A stretch of DNA of 64,000 bases from Bathynomus jamesi (taxonomy: Eukaryota; Arthropoda; Malacostraca; Isopoda; Cirolanidae). A model generated the notes under the pieces. The model made no database searches and had not been told where the DNA came from. It worked only from the letters and a program-made list of their open reading frames with translations. Numbering within the stretch: the first letter of the stretch is position 1; every line of letters starts with the position of its first letter. The translations under genes and the position numbers were made by a program. The stretch is taken from the NCBI GenBank assembly GCA_023014485.1, contig JAJOZX010001863.1, positions 534,501-598,500 of the forward strand. Direction: 5' to 3'. Positions 1 to 9,915 of the stretch are shown here, piece by piece.

Positions 1-1050
1 TTAATAACTTTAGAAAAATAATGGCCATCTATAACCACGGCTATAGATAGGTCCGAAAGGACATTAGAGATAAAGGCACAGATAGAAGGATAAGAACCGA
101 AGGAGGGCAGTTTGGAAATGAAGGATTTGTGTCAGACTCTATCAAAAGTTTTAGATATGTCTAACGCAGTTGCAAAGGTTTCACCGAAATCCTGAAAAGA
201 AGATGACCAAGAATCAGAGAGATATACAAGAAGATCGCCACTTGAACGTCTTACGGAATCCATACTGACGATCTGAAATAAGATTGTGAAAAGAGAGGTG
301 TTTAAGAATCTTCTTATTAACCCATTAAAAACGGATTTTTCTGGTAGAAAAACCTACCAGTGGTCCTTAACCTCTTAACGACCGAAGTTTTTGTAGGGTT
401 AAGTTATGAGTGCGTGTACTGTATTGGAAACGGTACATATTCGACCCAGTAGTGGTCCAAAAGAGGTTAATGAGTTAAGGATAGATTTAAAAACTTTAGA
501 AAGGAAAGAAATCAAAGCAATTGAACGATAGTTTGAGGTTTGAGAGGGGTCACCCTTCTTTGGAACAGTCTGAATGAAGGCGAACTTTCAACATGAAGGA
601 AAAGTACCAGATAAAAACAAATGCGAAAGACCGTACGCCTTCTTAGAATTGAGCCCAGATATGACAGAAAAAATATATTTCGAAGAGATTCTAATAATTT
701 CAGACTTAATTAAGTTCGAGGAGGGAGGCGATGAAGGAACAGCACCGAAATCGTCCAGGGTTGAGTTGGAGGCAAAAGTTTGAGCGAAGAGTTCAGCTTT
801 GTTAGGAGAAGAGACGGCATCTGAGCCATCAGAATGGAAAAGAGGAGGGAAAGAAGTAAAGTTGTTGGAGAGGTTTTTTGCCTAGGTACCAGAGAGAGCG
901 AGAAGAATTAGAATTAGATAGGTTTTCACATTTTTGTCGGATGAAGAAATTTTTGGCGAGTCGAAGAACAGCTTTTGCATGATTCTGGGCAGAAATATAA
1001 GCTAAGTGAGAGTCAGAAGTTGGATGGTGACCATACCTTCTGAAAGCCTC
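1..1050 (-). mobile_element. LINE fragment: ORF2 linker and reverse transcriptase start, broken
   Basis: Read on the minus strand with frame changes. Around 975-1050 it gives a linker like YISAQNHAKAVLRLAKN. Around 545-590 it gives KFAFIQTVPKKGDPS, followed by SNYRSIALISFLSKVFKSIL, the fingers region of a non-LTR reverse transcriptase. After an inserted MITE it continues with ISDRQYGFRKT, GDLL and ALDISKTFDRV, the last being the region of the first catalytic aspartate. It runs off the window edge before the FADD motif. Several stops and frame changes make it a pseudogene. The wording matches a LINE family widespread in arthropods (Jockey/CR1-like group; exact clade not determined). The endonuclease of the same family lies at 21760-22408. 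Confidence 0.8.
317..478. mobile_element. TTAA-bounded MITE insertion in the LINE (piggyBac-like)
   Basis: The segment interrupts the minus-strand LINE coding sequence between its SKVFKSIL and ISDRQYGFR motifs. An inner unit at 367-470 begins and ends with TTAA and has imperfect terminal inverted repeats (TTAACCTCTTAACGACC at one end, TTAACCTCTTTTGGACC read inward from the other). It contains the same central phrase (GTAGGGTTAA and TATTCGACCCAGT) as the copy at 6502-6595. The outer part 317-366 also starts TTAACCCATTAA, so two units may be nested. TTAA termini are typical of piggyBac-type elements; that assignment is inference. Confidence 0.6.
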
Positions 1051-1184
1051 CTCTCTGTTGCGGATAATATTAGAACGAACAAAGTTAAACCAAGTTTTTT
1101 TGCATTGGCAATAGGAAAAAAATATGGACTGTACTCCTCCATGCCCAAGAGAATCCTCCGTTATGCGCTCAGCGCACCCGGAGG

Positions 1185-1802
1185 TAGGGTTTCTCGTTTT
1201 CAGTTTTCACTATCAGGTTTTCCGGGAGAAAATCGGTCATCGTCCCGGGATCCCAGGATTTCCCGGTTTATAAAAAATAATGATAATTAATAAAATCTTA
1301 AAATGTTTAAGCATTAGATAAAGCTAGATTAGTTAGTTAATATTGAATATAAATCTATAAATATTTTAACACAATAATTATAAATTTATAAATATAATAA
1401 AGGATAGAGCCTAGGCCGAGTTCCAAACACTGCACAAACATAAATACAGTATATAGCCTAGGCGGCTATGCCTACAATGCTAATTTGCAGCTTTGCACTT
1501 CAACAAAACTAAATTATATTATAGTGTAATTTATACGAACACAACACCTTTTATATACTTCTAACTAATTTTTAGTAAAAAAAATCTCAACAGCAAAAGG
1601 TGAGCCACTGAATTGAAAATAATAATGGAAATTAAAATCCACTAAAACACAAAATGTTCGATTCAGGGAAATCAAATGACTGACTTTCAGTCGGAGTCAA
1701 TCATCAAAAATACCAGTCATATTAAACATGCACGACATCATACAGGGCATATTATAGGCATTATTCCGCCCAAGATCCCCGGATCCCAGTTGAAAAACCC
1801 TA
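1185..1802. mobile_element. Non-autonomous hAT-type element with perfect 8-bp TSD
   Basis: The element starts TAGGGTTTCTCG and ends, read inward on the other strand, TAGGGTTTTTCA. It is flanked on both sides by CCCGGAGG (1177-1184 and 1803-1810), a perfect 8-bp target duplication. GGATCC-rich subterminal motifs occur near both ends. The 618-bp interior is AT-rich with no recognisable transposase. The 8-bp TSD and short TIR support a hAT MITE; the specific family is unknown. Confidence 0.85.
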
Positions 1803-1810
1803 CCCGGAGG

Positions 1811-2880
1811 GTCCCCCACCCCCCCGGCCACGAAAGCAGTAATCATTCCATGTGAAATCAAAGAAGCACTGCCTAAGGGCCTCCCTTATTGCTCCCAAAA
1901 TATTAAAAATGTGGAAGAGAAATGAAAATATTAGATATCCTCCAGAGTCTAGACTCAGCCTCACTCACTCACTGGCCTCTAGAGTCTAGGGCAGACCCGG
2001 CAGAGATCACGAACAGGGGATCCACGGTATGGATTCGGATCGCCGACAATAAACCGACACAGCACGATTATTGGATTTACTTTAAAATATAGAAAGAAGT
2101 TGACATTTCGAAAGAATAAAACTAAGTTTATTTTATTCTTTTTTAAAGTTTAAATTTAAGTTTTCATTCGGGATATTAAAAATGGTTATTTTACGTTGAT
2201 TTCGAGAAAATAATGTCGGCCATATTACGTAGACACTCCGAAATAAAAAGTAGTGCGAGTAGCCGACTTTGGTAAATAATTAGAGAGACACCTATTGAAT
2301 CGCAGAGAAGATTAATTGGTATTTAATGAAATCTTATTTTATTGCTCTAATGCCATTATATTTTTCTCTTTTGGGACATCTCAAGTCAGTGGCTTACTTT
2401 TCACGACCATGTATGTAATTCCAACATATAATTCATTAAAATAAATATCTTATGAGTAAGGACTTTTGTTACACCCTGTATATCGTGATACATAATAATA
2501 ATGAATTTTTTTTTAATTTAAAATGTCTCGTGATTTCAATGAAAGATTTGTATGCAAATTAGCCCGGAAGGATAAGTAACGCAAGACACAAGGTCAGATT
2601 AAATAGGGGTGAAGCCAAGGTCAGATTACTGTAGTGTAGTAGGTGTATAGTGAGTCAAAATTCCCTACTGAGGTCTTAATTTCGAAGATCCATATTAGTA
2701 ATAAGTAATGGCTGATGGCAACAAATACACATTATATAGAAGATGGGGTTTAACCCGTTCTCCTACACGTGTACAAGGATTAAGCCAGAGACGTGTTAAT
2801 AAAAAGTAAAAATACATAAAAAGAGCTTATCAGTAGATATTTTTTACCCACTCTGTATATGCACTCTACGATGTTGTCGT
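1811..2880. other. No gene seen; AT-rich spacer
   Basis: No supportable reading frame. The phrase TACACCCTGTATA near 2470 resembles the common end of Tc1/mariner elements, but no partner end was identified. Confidence 0.5.
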
Positions 2881-3320
2881 CGAGAGAGAGAGAGAGAGAC
2901 TAACTAGGTTATCCATAATTGAGGGGCGGTCTATGTTCACGGATAACCCAATTTCACGGTTAACTCAATATACCTCGTTGGTGGGTGGGTAGTACAGCCG
3001 CTGCTACCCGCCACCACTGACTAGCTTCTCTCCTCCCGCGACACCATACACAGTATTATTACAGTGTAATATACACTTAAGTAGTTTGTGTTCACCATAA
3101 AACGAAGCCACAAGTGCACATGTGTATTTATGAAGCTTAGAGACACTGAATGAGGCGCGATATGGTGGGCTGGCGGGAGACTAGCCGCGGATGTAAACAC
3201 CACGTCAAATCACGGTTATCTCGATGTTATGATCACGGATAAGTGCACAATGATCACAATTAGTAAAAACGGTTAACTCGATCTACGGTTGAGTCAATCA
3301 CGAAGAACCGCGTGAGTAAT
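2881..3320. other. Region with recurring CGGTTAACTC motifs
   Basis: After a short (GA)n at 2881-2898, the phrases CACGGATAA and CGGTTAACTC occur near 2940-2970 and again near 3230-3290, next to related GGTTATC phrases. This looks like a degraded transposon with repeated end motifs (possibly pogo-like), but I could not define ends or a target duplication. Confidence 0.3.
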
Positions 3321-3350
3321 ATATATTATATATATGATAGACTATATATA

Positions 3351-3566
3351 TTTTTTTTTTATTGGGGTTGTTTAACCTCCTTCGCAACAGCTAAGGTCAT
3401 ATGACGGAGGGGACCTACAGTTTTACGTGGGGTCCGGAACCACGGGTCGCTACATAATCTGGGCACGGAGGACGGTCTCCCATCCAACTACTACCCAGAC
3501 CCAATGTCGCTTAACTTCGCTGATCTCCGGGAAGCGGTGTTACGACATTGGCCACGACGTAGCCCA
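3351..3566 (-). mobile_element. 5S rRNA-derived SINE (SINE3-like), near full length
   Basis: Read on the minus strand, the first 95 or so bases match the 5S rRNA layout. GGCTACG begins the head. GAAGTTAAGCGACATTGGG corresponds to the 5S A-box region, and TTGGATGGGAGACCGTCC to the 5S C-box. A unique body follows (ATGTAGCGACCCGTGG, ACTGTAGGTCC, CATATGACCTTAGC, GGAGGTTAAACAACCCC), then an A-rich tail, seen as a T run on the plus strand at about 3350. TA-rich DNA flanks both ends. It would have been transcribed by RNA polymerase III from the internal 5S promoter. Confidence 0.85.
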
Positions 3567-3710
3567 TATATATATAATATATACATATATATATGTCCCA
3601 ATACGTATATCGGCCATTTTACTGCTTCGTATAATGGTGATTTGTTTGTTCGTAAAGAAAGGGTGAAACGGTTTGACGACTGTAAAATCGTGTTTGAGTT
3701 TCATTTTACT

Positions 3711-3712
<2 letters not shown>

Positions 3713-3750
<38 letters not shown>
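3713..3750. repeat. (CT)n microsatellite
   Basis: Uninterrupted CT dinucleotide run. Confidence 0.95.
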
Positions 3751-3753
<3 letters not shown>

Positions 3754-4429
3754 AGTGCATGAAACATGTAACGGAAGCGTCGTACGCATAACTGTTACGT
3801 TTCGCCGTTAGTAATGCTCTTTTCTTGCCGGCAATTACAATATATTTCGAAGAACGCGGGTTCAGTTTATATATATATATATATATAAAATCACTTATTA
3901 TTATTGTATTTTAATGGGTTTTACGATACATGCAAGCGAAAATAACTGTACTTATAAATACTGTAAGTAGCCTCGCTAAAACTGTTTTACTTGACTTATT
4001 TATCATTTTTGTAATATATATACACAGTATATATATATATATATAAAATCTCGTACTGGGTGCCGCCTTTAGGTTAAGGTTTTTAAGTTAAACACTTCCT
4101 TATTTTGTATCAATGTATTATTAAATCTTGTGAATTTTGTATTTGTTAAGTGACTCACTGTAAATCGTGGAGTAACAAAGTAAGTGAAAGAGTGTAATTT
4201 CATTATCGTTATTACAACTGCACAATTGATTTGTTAATTTAAAATTTGTTTATAACAACGTCTCAGTATTCGTAACTTGGGTTACGTCGCGGGTAATGTC
4301 GTAACACAACTTAAACGAAGTTGGATCTTGATAAGTGGTGTTTCAAAGAACTTTTTTTTTACATATTTAACGCGTTTTTTTACATTTTGAAAATGTAGAG
4401 TCGGAGGAGAAGAAAAAGAATGTATGAAG

Positions 4430-5375
4430 AGAACGAGTGAAGTGTAAACAGATAAGTGCGGTAGAAGAAACGGAAAGTAATTAATGAATGTAGAAGGAGT
4501 GTGAATGAGAATTATGTAGAGACTAAAAATTTGTTTTAGAAGGAAATGCGGAAGTGCAGAAATGAAACTAAGAAAGAAAGTTTGAGAGTAAAAATGAAAA
4601 TGGAAGAATGATCGCAGTGGATGCGGGTCTACGGAATAGATGGAAGGAATATTTCGAGAGTTTGATGGGTGGAAGAGATGAGAGGAGTGCAAATATAAAT
4701 ATGATGAGATTTGGTAGTGTGAGGAGGACATGTGACAGAATGCTTGAGAATATAACCATGATTGAAGTGGAAGCTGTAGTTGTGGATAGGATATACGTAT
4801 GGGGAAATGATTAAGTCTGGATAATTGAAAAGGTTGGAGTGGTTGTGATGCATACGTCAGAGTACATGGACAAATGAGAGTGACTGAAGACTGGAAGAAA
4901 ACAATAATTGTTCCACTGTACAAATGGAAGGTGAAAGAGGTGAATGTATGAACTACAGAGGTATAAGTTGTTGAGAGTGGTGGGGAAGGTTTATGGTAGG
5001 ATAGTGATAGAACGAGTTTGGTGGTATTACAGAATGCTTGGTGAGCAAAGAGGGTTCCGAGGTGGAAGAGACTGTGTGGATCAAGTGTTTGAGGAAACAT
5101 GTGAAAAGGATTACCAAGTATGCATGACTTTTATGGATCTTCAGAAAGCGTATGACAGAGTAAATAGCGTCTGTGGCAAGTCTTCAGTATATATGGGGTT
5201 GGTGGTAGGCTCATGAATGCGGTGAAGCGTTTTTATGGTAGAAGTAGTGCATGTTTGAGGGTAAATAAAGAACAAAGTGATTAGTTTGATATAAGTGTTG
5301 GTGCGCGTCAAGGATATGTGATGTCTCCATGGCTGTTCAATCTGTTTATGGATGGAGTGATGGAGAGGTAAAAGT
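4430..5375 (+). mobile_element. RTE-type LINE fragment (reverse transcriptase), broken
   Basis: The plus strand encodes consecutive RTE-like reverse-transcriptase pieces in several frames. RNRWKEYFESLM lies near 4630. VVGKVYGRIVIERV lies near 4977. RGFRGGRDCVDQVF and FMDLQKAYDRVN, which contains the first catalytic Asp, lie near 5050-5165. MNAVKRFYG lies near 5215, and VGARQGYVMSPWLFNL with MDGVME near 5300-5370. The order is that of RTE-class ORF2. The FADD box is absent because the copy stops at about 5375, where a 5S-SINE tail begins. In-frame stops and indels make it a pseudogene. The long minus-strand frame at 4282-5100 is its antisense shadow. Confidence 0.8.
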
Positions 5376-5402
5376 ATGTAAAACGTGTATTAGTTGTTGC
5401 AT

Positions 5403-5530
5403 GGGGAACCGTCCTCTGCCTCCAGACTATGTAGCGTCCGTAGTTTGGATCCCACGTGAAGGTTGTATAGGTCACTTCCATCATATGACCTTAGATATTA
5501 CGAAGGCGGTTAAAAAAAAAATTAAAATAT
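5403..5530 (+). mobile_element. 5S-SINE, 5'-truncated copy
   Basis: It carries the body of the 5S-derived SINE without the 5S head: ACCGTCCTCTG, TATGTAGCG, GGATCCCACG, CATATGACCTTAG and GGCGGTTAAA, then an A run. It abuts the RTE fragment directly. The copy at 3351-3566 is the fuller relative. Confidence 0.7.
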
Positions 5531-6501
5531 CAAAACAAATTATAAGTAACTTTATTTTGTTGCGCACACCCTCAAGGTTAAATCTGTACAGTATATTTTC
5601 TTCACATTCTCCACGAACCAAATTTATCAAAGTTCCGTACATCATGCCCGCGAAAGCACACCTTCAGGGAATATATCCTTGCTTTTCATACCCGAACTAA
5701 CTGTCAGGATTGTCCGCTGACTTCGCCGGTACGACTTCATAATGAGTTAGAAAAGTACAGACCGCGGACATCTTCATCCCTTTTCCTAAGAAGACGTAGG
5801 AACCCTTTGCTTCCTGAAAAACATAATGAGTAATGAAACCAAATGTAGTTGGAAAAGTGAATTCCGGAAATAGTGACAGACTTTTTATTTTTTAAGACAT
5901 GTGGTGTTCTCCATTGAATCTATTGAAGGTCGAATGTAGGTGTGGAAAATCCTTCCATCCTCAGTATGGGGTCTTCATCAGCCCACTGTGAAAAATTATG
6001 TGAATCGATTTTGTGGTGTTGGTGAGAATTTGGTAGAGGGACCTTAAATTACGTTACATACGTAAAATCTGCTGGAGGGAGGGAAGGAGAGGGAAATTGT
6101 ACGTCCACTAAACACCACTTTGACATCTTTCAACTTTATTATAATTTTATGTTTGAAGATGAAGCTCCACGTCACACCTCGATTAGTTATAACTACAAAA
6201 TGAAACAGAAGCTAGGACATTAAGCTTCTTTCATGGGTACCTCAAAGCCCTTGATGAACACGCGTGAGGGTATCTAGATTTGAAGGTATATACACAAACG
6301 TATCGTGCACGCCCCTCCAGGAAAGAACCTACCTCTCACTTCGACATGATGACTCAACCTTAACGAAGAAGGTATTCAAAATCTTATACAGTAGATTCTG
6401 TGTGTGTATAGATTAATTAATTCAACTAATATCGGTAATTTGATGGATCAATTTTGGTTCCATATAGGTAAAGGGTGTCCCAAAGGTTGAGGACGTTTGA
6501 A
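5531..6501. other. No gene seen
   Basis: Mixed-composition spacer with no frame I can support and no clear element ends. Confidence 0.5.
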
Positions 6502-6595
6502 TTAACCCTTTAACGCCGAACGTTTTTGTAGGGTTAATTCTAAAACGTGTATTTGAAACAGTACGTATTCGACCCAGTCGGCGTTAGAGGGTTAA
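6502..6595. mobile_element. TTAA MITE (piggyBac-like), 94 bp
   Basis: It is bounded by TTAA at both ends. Terminal inverted repeats are TTAACCCTTTAACGCCGA and, read inward from the other end, TTAACCCTCTAACGCCGA. The interior shares GTAGGGTTAA and GTATTCGACCCAGT with the copy at 367-470. A TTAA target plus CCCT termini fits piggyBac-derived MITEs. Confidence 0.75.
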
Positions 6596-6921
6596 AAACT
6601 GTAATTTCTACAATATTCGGTTGATAGCAACTCGCTACGCTTTAATTTTCAAACTCGGAAGTTTTATCTTTCGAGCGGTATAAAGGATATTTCACCACAC
6701 TTCAATATCTTTCTCATTTCAACAAATAATCACGACAAAGCGCCGATAAAAATCTGGAAAACGCCAGTAGGAGATGGGAACGTATGAAGCACACAACAAA
6801 TAAGTCAAAAACCAAACTTACAGCGAGTGCGGACTTTATTTTATAAGAGTTTAAAATGTACGCCTTAAATGAGAAGTCTTTAATACTTAGGTCTACATCA
6901 TATACTGGAAGTGTCTCCAGT

Positions 6922-7172
6922 GAGTGACGGTGACGGTCCAAAGCTGGGCACTTGCGGTTTTTTTTTGCGGTACTGCGGTACTACCGCACTACCAAACCGG
7001 TACCGCATAACGCAGTACCGCAAAAAATGCGGTAGCGGTACTGCTGTACTTTCAGCGATCCTTTGCGGTACTGCGTTATGCGGTACCGGTTTGGTAGTGC
7101 GGTAGTACCGCAGTACCGCAGTACCGCAAAAAAAAACCGCAAGTGCCCAGCTTTGGCCCGTCACCGTCACTC
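6922..7172. mobile_element. Long hairpin element built on GCGGTAC motifs
   Basis: This is a near-perfect palindrome of about 250 bp. Each arm starts GAGTGACGGTGACGG, then CCAAAGCTGGGCAC, then a T- or A-run. Many GCGGTACTGCGGTAC-type repeats and GGTACCGCATAACGC follow. The centre is near 7050. No coding capacity. CAAAGCTGGGCAC also terminates the hAT remnant at 41865-42760, so this is probably a hAT-related hairpin MITE; I found no convincing 8-bp TSD. Confidence 0.7.
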
Positions 7173-7227
7173 TCCACCACTCTTTTGGATGCCTTAGCTA
7201 AATATATTAATATCTGTTATTTTTAAT

Positions 7228-7433
7228 TGCGTGGTTCATCCTACGTTAACAACGAGGGTTATATGACAAGGGAACCTACAGCTTCACAAAGAGTCTGAAC
7301 CACGAGTTATTACATTGTTTGAAGGTTCAGGACAGTCACCCATCCAACTTCTACCCGGACCTAACGTTGCTTAACTTTGTTGATCTTATGAGAAGTGATG
7401 TAACGACGTGGCTACGACGTAGCCCCAGGTTAG
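7228..7433 (-). mobile_element. 5S-SINE, older diverged copy
   Basis: Minus-strand reading shows GGGGCTACGTCGTAGCC, AAGTTAAGCAACG and GGTCCGGGTAGAAGTTGGAT, matching the 5S head of the family. The body follows (GTTCAGACTC, AGCTGTAGGTTCCC, GTCATATAACC). Several differences from the copies at 3.4 and 31.5 kb indicate greater age. Confidence 0.7.
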
Positions 7434-7770
7434 CACATGTTCGCGTTCTCACTGTAGAGTTTCCTGCCTTACACCAATATAAGAAGTGCAAGGTTAAGAA
7501 TCGTTCATTGGTTGGTCCTGGCAATTGCCACACGTTTCGGGGTTACCAAGCATGTGCGACGACGTAGAAGTTCTGTGTCAGCAAGCATGATGTCAAATAC
7601 TACCGGCGTTTCCCAGATATTTTATCGCGGTCTCTTCGTGACTATTTATTAAAACGAGGCAAATATCCAAGTGTGGTGAAATGTCATGTATATCACTCGA
7701 AAGAATACAAAAACTTCAGTCTTTAAAAGAAAAGGTCAAACCAATAACTACAAGCGTAATATTCATGAAG

Positions 7771-7778
<8 letters not shown>

Positions 7779-7830
<52 letters not shown>
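7779..7830. repeat. (TA)n microsatellite
   Basis: About 26 TA units. Confidence 0.95.
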
Positions 7831-7831
<1 letters not shown>

Positions 7832-8091
7832 CCCTGAATCATTCTTTGGCTATTTTTATAATAAATTGTGAATCACCTGTTTAACATAAATACGACAATC
7901 CTTGTGTTAATAGAATTCTTTCTTTTCCTAACATTATCAGTCGATATTTCATTACTTTTTACTCTTTTGGCTGCAATGACTCGCAATAAGAAGAGGGTAA
8001 ACAACTTAAGTAATGAAACCGAATGAAAATGCTAACACATATTTACAGTAAATAAAACTGTAAAATAATTTATATCCGTTAATAAATGAAT

Positions 8092-8092
<1 letters not shown>

Positions 8093-8176
<84 letters not shown>
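8093..8176. repeat. (CA)n(TA)n compound microsatellite
   Basis: A CA run followed by TA runs, directly abutting the element at 8177. Confidence 0.95.
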
Positions 8177-8179
<3 letters not shown>

Positions 8180-8660
8180 TGGTGGACCGGATGTCAGTTT
8201 TTCCACATCTGCGGATGCGGATCTTTAATTTCAATATCCGCGGATGCGGATGCTGATGCGGGTATTTAGTTAATCTATGAATATATGACATAATTTTTTA
8301 AATTTCGTGATATTACTATTATGGCAGGCAATGTATAAGAATTAAAATTAATATTAATGTTTTCATTATGATAAAAATAATAACTTTCTCAAGAGTTTCA
8401 GCCACAGAAAATTGAATGAAACAAGTTTCATTCAATTTTCTGTGTTACCAGCTATTTATATTTTGAGGTTTATATATTTGTTTGTTCATTAATAATTAAT
8501 ACTTTACATGAAATGTGCCTGACTGGGCCTTATAAGCTACTTTATAAGCTAATTTAATTGTAAATTGCATAATTTATTAGAGGTAATATCCGCATAACAT
8601 CCGCAGTCAGAAGTGCGGATGCGGGTGTTAAAAATGAAGCGGATATCCGGTCCACCACTA
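8177..8660. mobile_element. hAT-like MITE with GCGGATGCGGAT subterminal motifs
   Basis: Ends are TAGTGGTGGACCGGAT and, read inward on the other strand, TAGTGGTGGACCGGAT. Both flanks are (TA)n, so an 8-bp TATATATA duplication is possible but unprovable. Copies of GCGGATGCGGAT and ATCCGC lie inside both ends. A 20-bp-arm hairpin sits in the middle (8403-8444). No transposase frame. Confidence 0.75.
8403..8444. repeat. Perfect 20-bp-arm hairpin inside the MITE
   Basis: CACAGAAAATTGAATGAAAC, then AA, then its exact reverse complement. Confidence 0.9.
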
Positions 8661-9089
8661 ATATATATACTGAAAGTGTAGACAAAAAAGCTAAAATAGT
8701 TAATAAGCAAAATAGTATCGAATTCTTTTTGACACAAGTCTCATGAAGGGTTGCACAGGATGCTCCATGATGCAGAGACAAAATGAGTTATTGCACCACT
8801 GGCATGGTCAGAAGTTTATTAATGTTTAATCAAAGTTTCCTGAAGAGCTGTGATCGATATGCAAGGTCTCTTCGTTTCTTCAGCTGATGATCAAGGTGCT
8901 CCAATACACGTTCACTAGTTTTCATATCAGGACTCGCGTGTAGGTGGTCAGGGTGAACCTGCAGCCCCTTTTGTATCTTTCATCGACTAGTATAATAGGT
9001 GTTACGTGTACTGTATCCAATTTCCAGTGTTGATTAACGAGAGCTGCTTCTTGAGAATGGATATGTAATTAGCAAGAATCAAGACTCCT

Positions 9090-9760
9090 CTCAATCAATA
9101 TTAGAAGTAAAATTTTCCAGCGTTCCAAATCGCCATCTTTGCCAGTAGTATTAAAACCGCCATGTTGAACCATGGACTTGAACAGGACTCTCGAAATGAT
9201 TGAGTAACTATCCACCATACCCAGTTCCTTCCACTTGACGTCAAGTGATTAAAGTTAGGTTTCTCCTGGAACTGAGCAAACCTCCAAAATGTCATAGGTC
9301 TATGTATCACCTGCTTGGCTCATTTTAATCCTCGCTTAACATCGGCGGCTATGAGCAGGGATTTTCTTCAGAACATACGTTTCTTGTATCAAAGTTTTTT
9401 GCAAATAATGATGAATTGTTCCTTGTCTCAAATTGACATTATTTGCGATGTGTACAAGCTTTGTGCGTGAATCGGACCTCGGCTAACGAGCAATCTCTTT
9501 GTGGCTATTCTGTGGCCACTGATGGCCCACCCGGTCCGTGATTAGATTCCTACTTATTTGTTTAATGAAAATTTCTAATGACGTTATGAACTGCGCCATT
9601 TGCGACCGAGAAATTCGGGCTATCCGCCTCTCGCTTTGACTATACATGTTGATTAATCGTCTAGTGACGTGACCAGGGACGAATAAAGGGTGATATATCA
9701 CGAACACCAAATGTACGAGGCATCTTTCACGATATACAAACTCTTTTCGACAATCTGTGA
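9090..9760 (-). pseudogene. Tc1/mariner-like transposase remnant
   Basis: The minus strand gives RPMTFWRFAQFQEKPNFNHLTSSGRNWVWW. The aligned copy at 36.3 kb reads QFSDETNCNHLTLNGRNYV, where FSDET carries the expected first catalytic aspartate of Tc1/mariner transposases; here that stretch reads FQEKP, so the aspartate is lost. Downstream bases (GACATTATTTGCGATGTGTACAA, and GAGGCATCTTTCACGAT) recur near 36.57 kb and 37.53 kb, so both are copies of one decayed element. No TIRs were found. Confidence 0.5.
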
Positions 9761-9836
9761 TTTAAGCACAAGCGGGACTCGCATGTGAAATCGGTTATTC
9801 TTATATTTTATATTGGGCACATTTTGTATAATGACC

Positions 9837-9840
<4 letters not shown>

Positions 9841-9914
<74 letters not shown>
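9841..9914. repeat. (GA)n microsatellite
   Basis: About 37 GA units, the longest purine tract in the window. Confidence 0.95.

Positions 9915-9915
<1 letters not shown>

Noticed and set aside
574..783. 69-codon plus-strand frame
   Set aside because: Antisense to the LINE reading on the minus strand.
3470..3570. Genuine 5S rRNA gene
   Set aside because: Only the first 95 or so bases resemble 5S; the 3' part is replaced by a SINE body and A tail.
4282..5100. 272-codon minus-strand frame
   Set aside because: Antisense of the RTE reverse transcriptase; Ser/Leu/His-rich composition typical of an antisense shadow and no recognisable motif.
7681..7884. Small proteins with YIYIYI or SLSLSL runs, here and elsewhere
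   Set aside because: They are translations of (TA)n or (CT)n tracts.
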